NCBI RefSeq assembly: GCF_023913755.1
Contig: NZ_JAMXBJ010000042.1
Location: forward strand, 81,756 to 145,755
Origin: Pseudarthrobacter cellobiosi
GTDB taxonomy: Bacteria > Actinomycetota > Actinomycetes > Actinomycetales > Micrococcaceae
Length of the DNA: 64,000 bases
Reading direction: 5' to 3'
Shown: one piece after another, positions 33,690 to 43,218 of the stretch
How the letters are laid out: every line of letters begins with the position of its first letter
Position numbering within the stretch: position 1 is the stretch's first letter
The notes under the pieces: model-generated
The model's input: the letters and a program-made list of their open reading frames with translations, nothing else
Databases searched by the model: none
Told to the model about the DNA's origin: nothing
Position numbers and translations under genes: made by a program

Positions 33690-35393
33690 TTACCCGCAGT
33701 ATGCGCCGGTGGAGGCGCTGTGCACGAGTTTGGCGTACTTTGCGAGCACGCCCTTGGTGAACTTGGCCGGCAGTGGCTCCCAGCCGATCTTGCGGGACTC
33801 GAGCTCAGCTTCGTCCACCAGCAGGTCGAAGGTCCGTGCTGCGATGTCCACACGGATGCGGTCCCCGTCCTTGACGAAGGCGATGGGGCCGCCGTCGACA
33901 GCTTCAGGGGCGACGTGGCCGATGCACAGGCCCGTGGTGCCACCCGAGAAGCGCCCGTCCGTGAGAAGAAGGACGTCCTTGCCGAGGCCTGCGCCCTTGA
34001 TGGCGCCGGTGATGGCGAGCATTTCGCGCATGCCGGGGCCGCCCTTGGGGCCTTCGTAGCGGATGACCACCACGTCGCCCTTGTGGATGGCGCCGTTGTC
34101 CAGCGCGTCGAGTGCGCCCTGTTCGCGCTCGAAGACGCGGGCGGTGCCTTCGAAGACGTCGGCGTCGAAGCCTGCGCTCTTGACCACAGCACCTTCGGGC
34201 GCCATGGAGCCGTGCAGGATGGTGATGCCGCCGGTTTTGTGGATGGGGTTGTCCATGGCACGGAGGATCTTGCCGTCCAGGTCCGGCGGGTTGATCGCGG
34301 CGAGGTTTTCGGCGACGGTCTTGCCGGTGACCGTGAGGCAGTCGCCGTGCAACAGGCCGGCGTCGAGCAGTGCGCGCATGATGACCGGCACGCCGCCGAT
34401 CTTGTCGACGTCGGTCATGACGTAGCGGCCGAACGGCTTCAGGTCGCCCAGGTGCGGGATCCTGTCGCCGATGCGGTTGAAGTCCTCAAGCGTCAGCTCA
34501 ACCTCAGCTTCGCGGGCGATGGCCAGCAGGTGCAGGACCGCGTTCGTGGAACCGCCGAAGGCCATGGTGACAGCAATGGCGTTCTCGAAGGCCTTTTTGG
34601 TCATGATGTCGCGGGCGGTGATGCCGAGGCGCAGCAGGTTGACCACGGCTTCGCCGGACTTGCGCGCAAACTGATCACGACGGCGGTCTGCCGAGGGCGG
34701 GGCGGCGGAGCCGGGGAGGGACATGCCCAGGGCCTCGCCGACGCAGGCCATGGTGTTCGCGGTGTACATGCCGCCGCACGCGCCTTCGCCGGGGCAGATG
34801 GCGCGCTCGATGCGGTCAAGGTCACCCCTGCTCATCTTGCCGGCGGCGCAGGCGCCCACGGCCTCGAAGGCGTCGATGAGGGTGACTTCCTTTTCTGAGC
34901 CGTCCTCCAGCTTGACCCAGCCCGGCATGATGGAACCGGCATAGACGAACACGCTGGCCAGGTCCAGGCGGGCGGCTGCCATGAGCATGCCCGGCAGGGA
35001 CTTATCACAGCCGGCCAGGAGGACCGAGCCGTCGATGCGCTCGGCCTGCATCACGGTTTCCACGGAGTCGGCAATGACTTCGCGGGAGACCAGGGAGAAG
35101 TGCATGCCGTCATGGCCCATGGAGATGCCGTCCGAGACGGAGATGGTGCCGAACTGCATCGGGAACCCGCCGGCGGAGAAGACACCTTCCTTGGCGCTCT
35201 GGGCGAGACGGTTCAGGGAGAGGTTGCAGGGAGTGATTTCGTTCCAGGAGCTTGCCACGCCGATCTGGGGTTTGGCGAAGTCATCGTCCCCCATACCCAC
35301 AGCGCGGAGCATGCCACGCGCGGGGGCCGCATGAATGCCGTCGGTAACCACCCGGCTGCGGGGCTTGAGGTCCACTAAATGTGATGGTTGCAT
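33690..35393 (-). CDS. ilvD: Dihydroxy-acid dehydratase
   Basis: Third common enzyme of branched-chain amino acid synthesis; dehydrates dihydroxy-isovalerate and dihydroxy-methylvalerate. 567 residues, normal length. Fe-S ligand cysteines are visible in [21 protein letters not shown] and [15 protein letters not shown]; the C-terminal [19 protein letters not shown] is the second signature. Start ATG 35393 behind AGGAAAG. It is a core host gene with no sign of damage, which makes the transposon-type repeat 68 bp beyond its 3' end notable. Confidence 0.97.
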   Translation of the reverse strand: MQPSHLVDLKPRSRVVTDGIHAAPARGMLRAVGMGDDDFAKPQIGVASSWNEITPCNLSLNRLAQSAKEGVFSAGGFPMQFGTISVSDGISMGHDGMHFSLVSREVIADSVETVMQAERIDGSVLLAGCDKSLPGMLMAAARLDLASVFVYAGSIMPGWVKLEDGSEKEVTLIDAFEAVGACAAGKMSRGDLDRIERAICPGEGACGGMYTANTMACVGEALGMSLPGSAAPPSADRRRDQFARKSGEAVVNLLRLGITARDIMTKKAFENAIAVTMAFGGSTNAVLHLLAIAREAEVELTLEDFNRIGDRIPHLGDLKPFGRYVMTDVDKIGGVPVIMRALLDAGLLHGDCLTVTGKTVAENLAAINPPDLDGKILRAMDNPIHKTGGITILHGSMAPEGAVVKSAGFDADVFEGTARVFEREQGALDALDNGAIHKGDVVVIRYEGPKGGPGMREMLAITGAIKGAGLGKDVLLLTDGRFSGGTTGLCIGHVAPEAVDGGPIAFVKDGDRIRVDIAARTFDLLVDEAELESRKIGWEPLPAKFTKGVLAKYAKLVHSASTGAYCG

Positions 35394-35475
35394 ATCTTTC
35401 CTCCGGTGTTGATTTGAAGCTACGTATCGCTCTGAACGCGTTGGGCAATGGGACGCGTCGAGGTTATGGGCAGTG

Positions 35476-36351
35476 TTAGGGGTTGCAGCAGTTGCAAAAA
35501 CGCGGGTCGGCGCGTGGTGGGTCAGTTACGTCGCGGGTGGAGCGGTGCCCGCAGGTGAGGCATCCATGAATCTCGGCGCGGGTCTCGCTCGTTGGCTCGC
35601 CGCAGCCCGTGCACGGGAGTCCTGCCACTCGCTCCACTTTCCAGAATCCCGGGGTGTCGCAGGACGGACATCTGGAGCGAAGTTTCTGTGCGAGGTTTTC
35701 GGCCGCGAGACGGATGGTTTCCATGCGCGTCGGATTGGCATTGGCGCGCATGTCGGTCTCGAGAAAAACCTTGCCGTTGGCCGATCGGGCCAGCGCCCTC
35801 GAAAAGGCGAGCTCCAGCTCGGGCCAGGCGGCGATTCCTTTATGCATGCGGGGGTCGTGCTCGCCGTCCGGGCGAACGACCAGGTGGTGTTCGGGGAACT
35901 TCGATTCGCGGGCGAACGTTTGGGCCTCCGCCCAGTCCGCGGTCAGCAGGTGGAAGAAGTTCGTCTTGCCTTCGGCTGTTCCAACGACCTCCAGTTCGCG
36001 CTCACTGTCGATCCAGATCATGAGTTCGATGTTCCAGGGGAACATCCCCATGGCCGGATCCGGGCCAAACGAGCCCTCGTTGGCGATACCCAGCGGCAAA
36101 CCCGACAATTCCATGCCCACCTGCGCCTTCTTGCGCGCAGCCTCGAGCTGTGAGCCGGCGCGGGGGACCTCGCGGGTGAAAGTACCGAGCAGATCCGTGT
36201 CGTAGCCCGTGACGTGTTCGAGCCGGCAGCCGAGCGCACGCTCGAGCACCGGGACGATCACCCGCTCCTTGCCATGCTGGGTAAGCAGAGAAATCCGTTC
36301 ACCGGAATAGACGGAAGGCGGGGTTGAATTGCCGGACTCAGTGCTGATCAC
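35476..36351 (-). CDS. DUF6671 domain protein with zinc-ribbon C-terminus
   Basis: 291 residues. The N-terminal ~210 residues are a DUF6671-type domain ([55 protein letters not shown]). The C-terminus has three cysteine pairs, [16 protein letters not shown] and CLTCGH, then ends CNCCNP, a zinc-ribbon arrangement. I place the start at GTG 36351, with GAAAGG 8 bp before it; the frame is open further upstream but without family-like sequence. Function unknown; the zinc ribbon suggests nucleic-acid or protein contact. Confidence 0.78.
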   Translation of the reverse strand: MISTESGNSTPPSVYSGERISLLTQHGKERVIVPVLERALGCRLEHVTGYDTDLLGTFTREVPRAGSQLEAARKKAQVGMELSGLPLGIANEGSFGPDPAMGMFPWNIELMIWIDSERELEVVGTAEGKTNFFHLLTADWAEAQTFARESKFPEHHLVVRPDGEHDPRMHKGIAAWPELELAFSRALARSANGKVFLETDMRANANPTRMETIRLAAENLAQKLRSRCPSCDTPGFWKVERVAGLPCTGCGEPTSETRAEIHGCLTCGHRSTRDVTDPPRADPRFCNCCNP

Positions 36352-36703
36352 AACTGACCTTTCACTCCAGGGGGAACGACTGGGAACCGCAGGTTTGCGG
36401 GATGAGTGGCACATCCGGTGACGGCTGCTGCTCCTGCAATTCTCCTCACCCCATGCCGACGTTTTCACAGCACACCTGTCATGTGCACGCGATGAGGTGG
36501 AAAAGTCCCTGTGGCCGTCCCGCAACCGCAGATGTTACGTGCCAGAATACATGAAGTTTGTCTCATGAATCATATAGCGTGTATTAATGGCACTGCCGGC
36601 ATACCGGTGGCGTCGAACGGATTACAGCCAAACGATGCCAGGTACGGGCCGTTGACCGCGCTCCGGTTTCACAACAGCCGGAAACGAACAAGAGAGTCAC
36701 CGC
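36352..36703. other. Divergent intergenic region before sbtA
   Basis: 352 bp with no supported gene. AT-richer than its surroundings near 36530-36590 (TGAATCATATAGCGTGTATTAA), where promoters for sbtA are most likely. No riboswitch or palindromic operator recognised. Confidence 0.45.
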
Positions 36704-37648
36704 ATGATCGATCCCATCATCCTTTTCTTCCTGCTTGGCGCCACGGCGGGCCTGCTGCGTTCGGAGTTGCGGCTACCGGCTGCGATCTACGAGTTCGTTA
36801 GCATCGTGCTGTTGCTGGCCATCGGCCTCAAGGGCGGTATCGAACTGGCCAGGCAGCCTTTCGGCAGCCTGCTGCCGCAAATGCTGGCCGTGGTGGCGCT
36901 GGGCTTTTTCCTTTCACTGGCGGCCTTCCCCGTGCTGCGCTACCTGGGCCGCTTCAAACGCGCGGATGCAGCTTCCCTCGCCGCCCACTACGGCTCGGTG
37001 AGCGTAGGCACCTATGCCGTGGTGGTCGCCTATCTCGGCAGCCGCCAGATCGCGTTCGAAGAGCACATGCCCCTGCTTCTGGTGCTCCTGGAAGTGCCGG
37101 CCATCATTGTGGGAATTGTCCTCGCGCGGGGCCTCTCACGCGAAACCCGGTGGAGGTCGGTCGCCCACGAGGTTTTCCTGGGCAAGAGCATTGTGCTGCT
37201 ACTGGGCGGGCTGCTCATCGGCTGGGCAGCCGGGCCGGACGGGCTGTCGTCGATCGAGCCGTTGTTCTTCGATCTCTTCAAGGGGATCCTGGCCCTTTTT
37301 CTTCTGGAGATGGGGCTGATCACCGCGACACAGGTAGGAAGCCTGCGCCGGTACGGGCCATTCCTGATGGCCTTTGGAATTGGCATGCCGCTCTTTTCCG
37401 CCCTGGTGGGGACCGGGCTAGGGTGGGTCCTGGGCCTCTCCATAGGCGGTACGGCCGTTCTTGCGACACTGGCGGCGAGTGCTTCGTACATCGCGGTCCC
37501 GGCGGCCATGCGCATCTCCGTACCCGAGGCCAATCCCACCCTGTCGCTGGCAGCCTCGCTGGGGATCACATTCCCGTTCAATGTACTGTTTGGTATCCCG
37601 ATCTACCATGCACTGGCCGTGTGGGCACATACTTTCGCGAAAGGATGA
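36704..37648 (+). CDS. sbtA: Sodium-dependent bicarbonate transporter
   Basis: 314-residue membrane protein with ten hydrophobic segments in two inverted halves, as in SbtA. Recognisable blocks: IILFFLLGATAGLLRSEL, GLKGGIELARQPFG, AAHYGSVSVGTYAVV, EVFLGKSIVLLLGGLLIGW and the C-terminal ASASYIAVPAAMRISVPEAN. SbtA imports bicarbonate with Na+ and is inhibited by the PII-like SbtB, encoded next with overlapping start and stop. Its presence in a heterotroph suggests bicarbonate supply for anaplerotic carboxylation (inference). Confidence 0.9.
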   Translation: MIDPIILFFLLGATAGLLRSELRLPAAIYEFVSIVLLLAIGLKGGIELARQPFGSLLPQMLAVVALGFFLSLAAFPVLRYLGRFKRADAASLAAHYGSVSVGTYAVVVAYLGSRQIAFEEHMPLLLVLLEVPAIIVGIVLARGLSRETRWRSVAHEVFLGKSIVLLLGGLLIGWAAGPDGLSSIEPLFFDLFKGILALFLLEMGLITATQVGSLRRYGPFLMAFGIGMPLFSALVGTGLGWVLGLSIGGTAVLATLAASASYIAVPAAMRISVPEANPTLSLAASLGITFPFNVLFGIPIYHALAVWAHTFAKG

Positions 37649-37956
37649 AACCGATGCAAAGGCATACACGCAAGCTATTGACCGTCGTCACCGAAGCAGC
37701 CCTTGAGGCCACTCTCACCCGTGAGATCGACCGGCTCAATGCTCACGGATACACCATCACCGATGCCCGCGGCAAAGGCCACCGGGGCGTCCGCAGTGCC
37801 GGCTGGGAGGCGAACAGTAACATCCGCATTGAGGTGGTGTGCGACGAAGAGACGGCCAGCGCAATTTCCGCCTACCTTCAGGAGCACTATTACGAGGACT
37901 ACGCCATGATTCTGTTCGTGAGTGACGTCGACGTTTTGCGCCCGGAGAAATTCTGA
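37645..37956 (+). CDS. sbtB: PII-like regulator SbtB
   Basis: 103 residues. Ferredoxin-like PII fold: KLLTVVTEAALEATLTREID, LNAHGYTITDARGKGHRGVR (T-loop base) and IRIEVVCDEETASAISAYLQ, then AMILFVSDVDVLRPEKF. The last part is the SbtB-type C-terminus; no C-terminal CxxxxC redox hairpin is seen. SbtB binds adenine nucleotides such as cAMP and closes SbtA. Start ATG 37645 overlaps the sbtA stop (ATGA); an alternative ATG lies three codons on. Confidence 0.88.
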   Translation: MKPMQRHTRKLLTVVTEAALEATLTREIDRLNAHGYTITDARGKGHRGVRSAGWEANSNIRIEVVCDEETASAISAYLQEHYYEDYAMILFVSDVDVLRPEKF

Positions 37957-38021
37957 CCCTGATCGGGCGCTCGCGCCGGACCGATGCAAAGGAGTCAATG
38001 GATGCCCCGAGTGCCGTGGCT

Positions 38022-38504
38022 TCAGCTCCGAGGACGCACCACCAGGACGGGGCAGGCCGCATGCCGGACGCACTGGTCACTTACGGAGCCGAGCAACATC
38101 CCGGCGAGACCGCCGTGACCGCGCGATCCGACAACCAGCATGCGGGCGTTTCGTGAGATGTCAATGAGGCTCTTGGCTGCGCTGGAGTGAACGGCTCTGT
38201 AGCTAATGGGGACCATGGGGTATTTGTCGAGGGTGATGCGTGCATCCTGCACGAGCTCCTCATATACGGCCGCTGCGTACTCATCAAACGACGACACGTA
38301 CCCGAACTCCCAATCGGGCGGCCGCGGGGCAGTGGAGAGAGACCAGGCCCGCACGAGGACGATGACGACAGCGACCTGCAGCTCGTCCGCGAGCCCAAGA
38401 GCCGTGGCCAATGCATAATCTGCACCGTCAGATCCATCGTGCCCTACGACGATGCTGTTGCCCGGTGCCGGATTCAGTCCATCAACCGACTTTTCATGGC
38501 TCAC
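38022..38504 (-). CDS. Universal stress protein (UspA family)
   Basis: 160 residues. The N-terminal beta strand NSIVVGHDGSDGADYALATA and the C-terminal ATP-binding motif VVGSRGHGGLAGMLLGSVS (the G-2x-G-9x-G-S/T pattern) identify an ATP-binding Usp. It ends CVRHAACPVLVVRPRS. Probably starts at GTG 38504. Overlaps the upstream same-strand gene by 11 bp, so the two are co-expressed. General role in stress tolerance; no specific ligand can be read. Confidence 0.92.
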   Translation of the reverse strand: MSHEKSVDGLNPAPGNSIVVGHDGSDGADYALATALGLADELQVAVVIVLVRAWSLSTAPRPPDWEFGYVSSFDEYAAAVYEELVQDARITLDKYPMVPISYRAVHSSAAKSLIDISRNARMLVVGSRGHGGLAGMLLGSVSDQCVRHAACPVLVVRPRS

Positions 38505-39024
38505 TGATGGTTCTCCATGCTGTCGGAGGTCGCAACAACGCCGGTTGCCGGCAGGCGATGGCCCCGCGGCCGAGGGCCAGGCGATTCACTGCTGAGGCAA
38601 TGCGACGGGTCCGCCCGGACTCAGAGCCGCCGCCCCGGTAGGTCATCAGGACAGTTTCAAATGTGACTCCGGTGTGGTCCAGGGCCTGGTGCGCGAGGCG
38701 CTCCAATCGGAGCACCTCCTGTTGCCTGCGTGCGATGACGGACCGGACCAGGGCGGCGTCGGTTGTGAAGCCCAAACGGGGCCGGGCGAGAGCGATCAGC
38801 AGGCGGGCACCGGCGCTGCGCGCCTGTGCGGCCGCCGCGACCAGAATGTCTGCGGCGTCGGACTCGGCCACGACGACGAGATGCACCGGCCCTGCGGAAT
38901 CCGCAGTGGTGGCGGGAACACCGGCTGGAGGTGGCGGTCTGACATGTGCCTCTCGATTATTCAAGAGCGAGCTCCTTCCAGACCGACTCAGCTCGGCCGT
39001 GCCGAAGACACTCCGGCCGGCCAT
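38494..39024 (-). CDS. Hypothetical protein, possible Usp-like fold
   Basis: About 176 residues from ATG 39024, which is preceded by AGGTGG. The central part, VHLVVVAESDAADILVAAAA and GARLLIALARPRL, looks like the first strand and helix of a Usp/HUP fold, but the G-rich ATP motif is missing. It ends in a basic region with LALGRGAIACRQPALLRPPT. Overlaps the uspA-like gene by 11 bp. A degenerate or regulatory partner of the stress protein is possible. Low certainty beyond its being a gene. Confidence 0.6.
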   Translation of the reverse strand: MAGRSVFGTAELSRSGRSSLLNNREAHVRPPPPAGVPATTADSAGPVHLVVVAESDAADILVAAAAQARSAGARLLIALARPRLGFTTDAALVRSVIARRQQEVLRLERLAHQALDHTGVTFETVLMTYRGGGSESGRTRRIASAVNRLALGRGAIACRQPALLRPPTAWRTISEP

Positions 39025-39094
39025 CCCGCCACCTGATGCAGGTAGCGTATGATTCAACTACTGAACTCAGATTAGCGAACTGTAGTTCATGTGT

Positions 39095-39433
39095 CTAGGG
39101 TTGGGAGGTGGATTCCGGGACGAGGACCGCGAGGAGTTCGTCCAGTTCGTGGCCGGCATCGAGGGGATGGCGGAGAGGACGACCGGTGGCGACGGTGTAG
39201 CTGTTGCGCCGTCCGGCACGGGTTCTGGTGATATAGCCGGCCTCCACAAGGTCAGCAGTTATCTTTTGCGCAGCACGCTCCGTAACGCCCACCCGGGTGG
39301 CGACGTCGCGCATCCGGATCTGCGGATCGCGGGCGATAGTGAGCAGGACGTGGGCATGGTTGGTGAGGAACGTCCACTGCGTCTCGGCGGCGGCCCCGGC
39401 GGGTGTCCCTGAGTCAAAATCCTTGGTTGCCAT
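39095..39433 (-). CDS. Winged-helix (MarR/ArsR-like) regulator
   Basis: 112 residues from ATG 39433 (MATKDFDSGTPAG). A winged helix covers most of it: TFLTNHAHVLLTIARDPQIR, MRDVATRVGVTERAAQKIT (recognition helix) and LVEAGYITRTRAGRRNSYTV (wing). No metal-ligand cysteines. Divergent from the TerC-like gene (102 bp between), which it may control. The C-terminus ELDELLAVLVPE would be the dimerisation helix. Confidence 0.8.
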   Translation of the reverse strand: MATKDFDSGTPAGAAAETQWTFLTNHAHVLLTIARDPQIRMRDVATRVGVTERAAQKITADLVEAGYITRTRAGRRNSYTVATGRPLRHPLDAGHELDELLAVLVPESTSQP

Positions 39434-39535
39434 TTCAAGGACAATAGTCCATCGGACCCGCAGGCGCCCGGTCGGCGGCCGGGAGCGCAGGGAAAGCAAT
39501 CAGCCAGTTTCAGTTGATGACAAGAAAGGCCACCA

Positions 39536-40540
39536 ATGCTCGAAGTCAGTGTACTTCGCTGGACTATCACCATCGGACTTATTCTCGGGCTGCTCGCCCT
39601 GGATCTTGGACTGGCTGCCGCACGGCCGCACGTCGTGAAGTTCCGCGAGGCCGCAATTTCATCGATTCTCTATATTGCCGTGGCCATTGCCTTCGGACTG
39701 GTCTTCGCAATGCAGGTGGGCTGGGACTTCGGCGCAGAATACTTCGCGGGTTATATCGTCGAGAAAAGCCTCTCCATCGATAACCTCTTCGTCTTCGTGA
39801 TCATCATGTCGACCTTCGCCGTCCCCGAGAAGTACCAGCAGAAAGTCCTGATTTTCGGCATAGCACTGGCCCTGGTCCTGCGGGCGATCTTCATCGCCCT
39901 GGGCGCAGCACTGCTCCAGCTGTTCTCCTTCATGTTCCTGATCTTCGGCCTGATCCTGATTGTGACGGCTGTGCAGCTTTACCGGCACCGCAACGCCGAC
40001 CCGGATGTCCATGACAACGTGCTGGTCCGTGTGGCCCGCCGCGCGCTGACCGTCACAAAGGACTACGAGGGCGGGCGGATGTTCACGCGCAGCGCCGGCC
40101 GTAGGGCAGTGACGCCCCTGTTTATTGTGCTGCTCGCAATCGGCAGCACCGACCTGCTGTTCGCGCTCGACTCAATCCCGGCTATTTTCGGTATTACCGC
40201 CGAACCGTATATTGTCTTCACCGCCAATGCCTTCGCCCTGCTAGGGCTGCGGGCCCTGTTCTTCCTCGTTAAGGGGCTTCTGGACCGCCTGGTCTACCTC
40301 TCCACAGGTCTGGCGCTTATTCTGGCATTCATCGGCGTGAAACTTGTTCTGCACTGGGGGCACGGCATCGATGGCCGCGTGCCGGAGATCAGCACCAACA
40401 TCAGCCTCATCGTCATCGCAGTCATCCTGACAGTGACCACAGTCGCAAGCCTGATCAAGGTCCGCAGGGACCCCACCGCACGCGCCCACTCCGGCTCGCT
40501 GACAGCGGCGGACCCGTCCGATTCAGACCGGACCGGCTGA
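39536..40540 (+). CDS. TerC/Alx-family integral membrane protein
   Basis: 334 residues, about nine helices. Family motifs: GYIVEKSLSIDNLFVFVIIM (ExSLSxDN) and LLAIGSTDLLFALDSIPAIF (DxxFAxDSxPA), both carrying acidic metal-ligand residues in the membrane. TerC/Alx proteins export manganese or other metals or load metal into secreted proteins. The C-terminus is a soluble tail (ADPSDSDRTG). No yybP-ykoY-type leader is recognisable in the short region before it. Confidence 0.92.
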   Translation: MLEVSVLRWTITIGLILGLLALDLGLAAARPHVVKFREAAISSILYIAVAIAFGLVFAMQVGWDFGAEYFAGYIVEKSLSIDNLFVFVIIMSTFAVPEKYQQKVLIFGIALALVLRAIFIALGAALLQLFSFMFLIFGLILIVTAVQLYRHRNADPDVHDNVLVRVARRALTVTKDYEGGRMFTRSAGRRAVTPLFIVLLAIGSTDLLFALDSIPAIFGITAEPYIVFTANAFALLGLRALFFLVKGLLDRLVYLSTGLALILAFIGVKLVLHWGHGIDGRVPEISTNISLIVIAVILTVTTVASLIKVRRDPTARAHSGSLTAADPSDSDRTG

Positions 40541-40654
40541 CCAGGCACATGAACTTGTTGGTCATCGGCGGAACAGTTTAGCGGCCGGCTGACACTACGT
40601 GCCCTGCTCGAGCAGCCGAATCCGGCTGGCCCCTTTCCGTCTCCGAGGGAATTC

Positions 40655-41640
40655 ATGACCCACCCAAACGCTGCCCTCACACCGCGCCACCGGCTAAAGG
40701 TCGCCCGCCTCGTCGTCGATGACGGTTGGCCGATCAGCGAAGTTGCCGCCCGATTCCAGGTCTCGTGGCCCACGGTCAAGAGATGGGTCGAGCGGTACCG
40801 AGTAGGCCAGTCGATGCAGGACCGATCCTCGCGGCCACACCACTCGCCGAACAAAACCAGCGCGAAGACCAGTCGTCGATGCATCACCCTTCGTTTGCGT
40901 CTCCCCGAGGGGCCCGTTCAGTTGGCTTTCCGTTTGGGATTGCCCCGTCGACGGTTCACCGCATCCTCACCTCGGTTCACCTGAACCACCTGTCGCATGT
41001 CGACCGTGCTACCGGTGAACCGATCCGTCGATACGAGCATGACCACCCCGGCTCCATGATCCATGTAGATGTGAAAAAGCTCGGCAACATCCCCGACGGC
41101 GGAGGCTGGCGCTACGTTGGCCGCCGACAAGGCGAGAAGAACCGCGCCAAGACACCCGGCAAGCCGCGCAACAAACACAGTGACCCACTTCTGGGCTACG
41201 CCTACGTCCACACCGTCATCGACGACCATTCCCGCGTCGCCTACGCCGAAATCCATGATGACGAAACCGCCCAAACTGCCACAGCGGTGCTCGTTCGCGC
41301 TGTCGAGTGGTTCAACCAGCGGGGCATCACCGTCGAGCGCGTTCTGTCTGACAACGGTGGCGCCTACCGCTCACACGTGTGGCGGGACACCTGCGCCGAA
41401 CTTGAAATCAAGCACAAGCGCACCCGCCCGTATCGCCCACAGACGAACGGCAAGATCGAGCGCTTCCACCGCACACTGGCCGACGGCTGGGCCTACGCCC
41501 GCTGCTATACCTCCAAGGCTGAGCGTCGTGGGGAGCTACATGGCTGGCTGCACTACTACAACCCTCACCGACCCCACACCGCATGCGGCAGCCAGCCGCC
41601 CTTCTCACGATTGATCAACGTGTCCGGTCAGTACATCTAG
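40655..41640 (+). mobile_element. IS481-family insertion sequence, transposase frameshifted
   Basis: The N-terminal HTH (LTPRHRLKVARLVVDDGWPI, EVAARFQVSWPTVKRWVERY) reads from ATG 40655. It is continuous with RLRLPEGPVQLAFRLG, then at GGG 40936-40938 one base is missing and the rest is in another frame: IAPSTVHRILTSVHLNHLS, the catalytic DDE core with IHVDVKKLGNIPDGGGWRYV, VIDDHSRVAYAEIHDDETAQ, LSDNGGAYRSHVWRDTC, RPYRPQTNGKIERFHRTLAD, ending at 41640. A -1 change inactivates it unless frameshifting occurs. Clear terminal inverted repeats were not found, so the element borders (about 40550-41645) are uncertain. It abuts the stop of the SDR gene. Confidence 0.85.
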
Positions 41641-42420
41641 CTACCCCCGGCCGATGAACGGCATCCCTGCGGCCGTGATCACCACCGAGCCCACACTGGC
41701 CGACGGCGGCATGCCTGCCATCAGGAGCACGGCACGCGCGGCGTCCTGCACCGGGAACGTGGGCTCCACCCTGCGGCTGCCGTCAGCCTGCAGGGCGCCG
41801 GAGTCCACGCCGATGGTGCCCATAATGTCCGTGGCCGTGTTGCCGATGTCGATCTGGCCGCAGGTGATGCCGAAGTCCCTGCCGTCCAGCTCGATGCTCT
41901 TGGTCAGACCCGTCATGGCGTGCTTGGTGACCGTATAGGCCACCGTCCGGGGCCGCGGCGAATGCGCTGCAATGGACCCGTTGTTGATGATGCGGCCACC
42001 CTGCGGCTCCTGGGATTTCATGGCCCGTACGGCAGTGGCGGCGCAGAGCATGGAGCCGGTCAGGTTCACCGCCACCACCGCGTCCCAGTCGGCCGCGCTG
42101 ATTTCATCCACCGACGCGGCCGGGCCGAACACGCCCGCGTTGTTGAACAGGACGTCAACTCTCCCCCACTTTCCGAGAGCCGCAGCGAAAAGGCGCTCGA
42201 CGTCGTCGGGCATTGTCACGTCGCAGGGCACCGTCAGCGCCTGGCGGTGGCCGGCCGCGGACTCCAGCAGCGGAGCCTCACGGCGGCCGGCCAACACCAC
42301 GCGGTACCCGTCGGCCAGCATGAGCCGCGCCACCGCCCTGCCAATCCCGGAGCCTGCACCGGTCACGACGGCGACCGGCGCCGGCCGGTGGGGTTGTACG
42401 GGCCGGTGGGTTGCAGTCAT
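41641..42420 (-). CDS. Short-chain dehydrogenase/reductase
   Basis: 259 residues, classical SDR. NAD(P) motif [17 protein letters not shown], the NNAGVFG block, active-site serine in [12 protein letters not shown] and YxxxK in AYTVTKHAM. The arginine after the first strand (LAGRRE) favours NADP. First downstream gene of the racemase/NCS1 unit on the - strand, 28 bp after the racemase, so it may act on a pathway intermediate (inference). The IS element ends at its stop codon but does not break it. Confidence 0.9.
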   Translation of the reverse strand: MTATHRPVQPHRPAPVAVVTGAGSGIGRAVARLMLADGYRVVLAGRREAPLLESAAGHRQALTVPCDVTMPDDVERLFAAALGKWGRVDVLFNNAGVFGPAASVDEISAADWDAVVAVNLTGSMLCAATAVRAMKSQEPQGGRIINNGSIAAHSPRPRTVAYTVTKHAMTGLTKSIELDGRDFGITCGQIDIGNTATDIMGTIGVDSGALQADGSRRVEPTFPVQDAARAVLLMAGMPPSASVGSVVITAAGMPFIGRG

Positions 42421-42447
42421 GGGGTCGCTCCTTGTTTTGATGGCGGG

Positions 42448-43191
42448 CTAAGGTGCAGCGGGCACTTCCGCTGCCGTTATGGGCCAGCCTATGACTGTCT
42501 TGGGCCGCGGGGTGGCGTAGGTCCGGACCTTTGAGGTGCTCAGCCGAAGCCGGACCAGCGATTCAGCGATGGTGACGGCAGCCGCCACGCCGTCCACCAC
42601 GGGGACTCCGGCACGCTTCCGGATTTCCTCGTCCAGACCGGCCATGCCGCCGCAGCCCAGGACAATAACTTCCGCCTTGTCCTCGCGGACAGCCAGCAGC
42701 GCCTGTTCGATGATGGCTTCCACCGCGCGCTCCGGCTCCTCCTCCAGTTCAAGGACGGCCATGCCGCTGGCCCGGACCGAGGCGCACCGGGCGTCGAGGC
42801 CGGCCAGCTTCAGCCGGTCCTCGATCAGCGGCACGGCCCGGTCCAGGGTGGTGATCACGGAGTACTTGTGGCCCAGGAACATCGCGGTGCTCGCGGCCGC
42901 CTCGGTGATGTCCACCACCGGAACGTCCAGGAGCTCCTGGAGCCCTTCGCGGCCGTGCTCGCCGTAGCCGGCCTGGATGACGGCGTCGTACGGTTCCGGG
43001 TAGTTGACCACGGCGTCCATCACGGCGATGGCCGCGAGGTAGCTTTCGAAGTTCCCCTCGCAGGAATCGGCACCGAAGCGGGGCGTGATTCCAATGATTT
43101 CCGTTCCGGGTGCCGCCACACTACGGGCCGAGGCGGCGATGGAGTCGGTCATGGACTGTGTGGTGTTGACGTTGGCCACAAGGATGCGCAT
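42448..43191 (-). CDS. Hydantoin/allantoin racemase-like protein with one cysteine
   Basis: 247 residues: MRILVANVNTTQSMTDSIAA at the N-terminus, IQAGYGEHGREGLQELLDV, VDITEAAASTAMFLGHKYSV, IVLGCGGMAGLDEEI and PVVDGVAAAVTIAESLV. Of the two catalytic cysteines of hydantoin racemases only the second, C180, is present; the first position is glycine (G75). Lies between the SDR and the NCS1 permease, 27 bp from the latter. A role in allantoin or hydantoin stereochemistry is suggested by context, but one-cysteine members may catalyse something else. Confidence 0.85.
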   Translation of the reverse strand: MRILVANVNTTQSMTDSIAASARSVAAPGTEIIGITPRFGADSCEGNFESYLAAIAVMDAVVNYPEPYDAVIQAGYGEHGREGLQELLDVPVVDITEAAASTAMFLGHKYSVITTLDRAVPLIEDRLKLAGLDARCASVRASGMAVLELEEEPERAVEAIIEQALLAVREDKAEVIVLGCGGMAGLDEEIRKRAGVPVVDGVAAAVTIAESLVRLRLSTSKVRTYATPRPKTVIGWPITAAEVPAAP

Positions 43192-43218
43192 GGTGCTTTC
43201 CCCTTTCGGGACAGTTGG

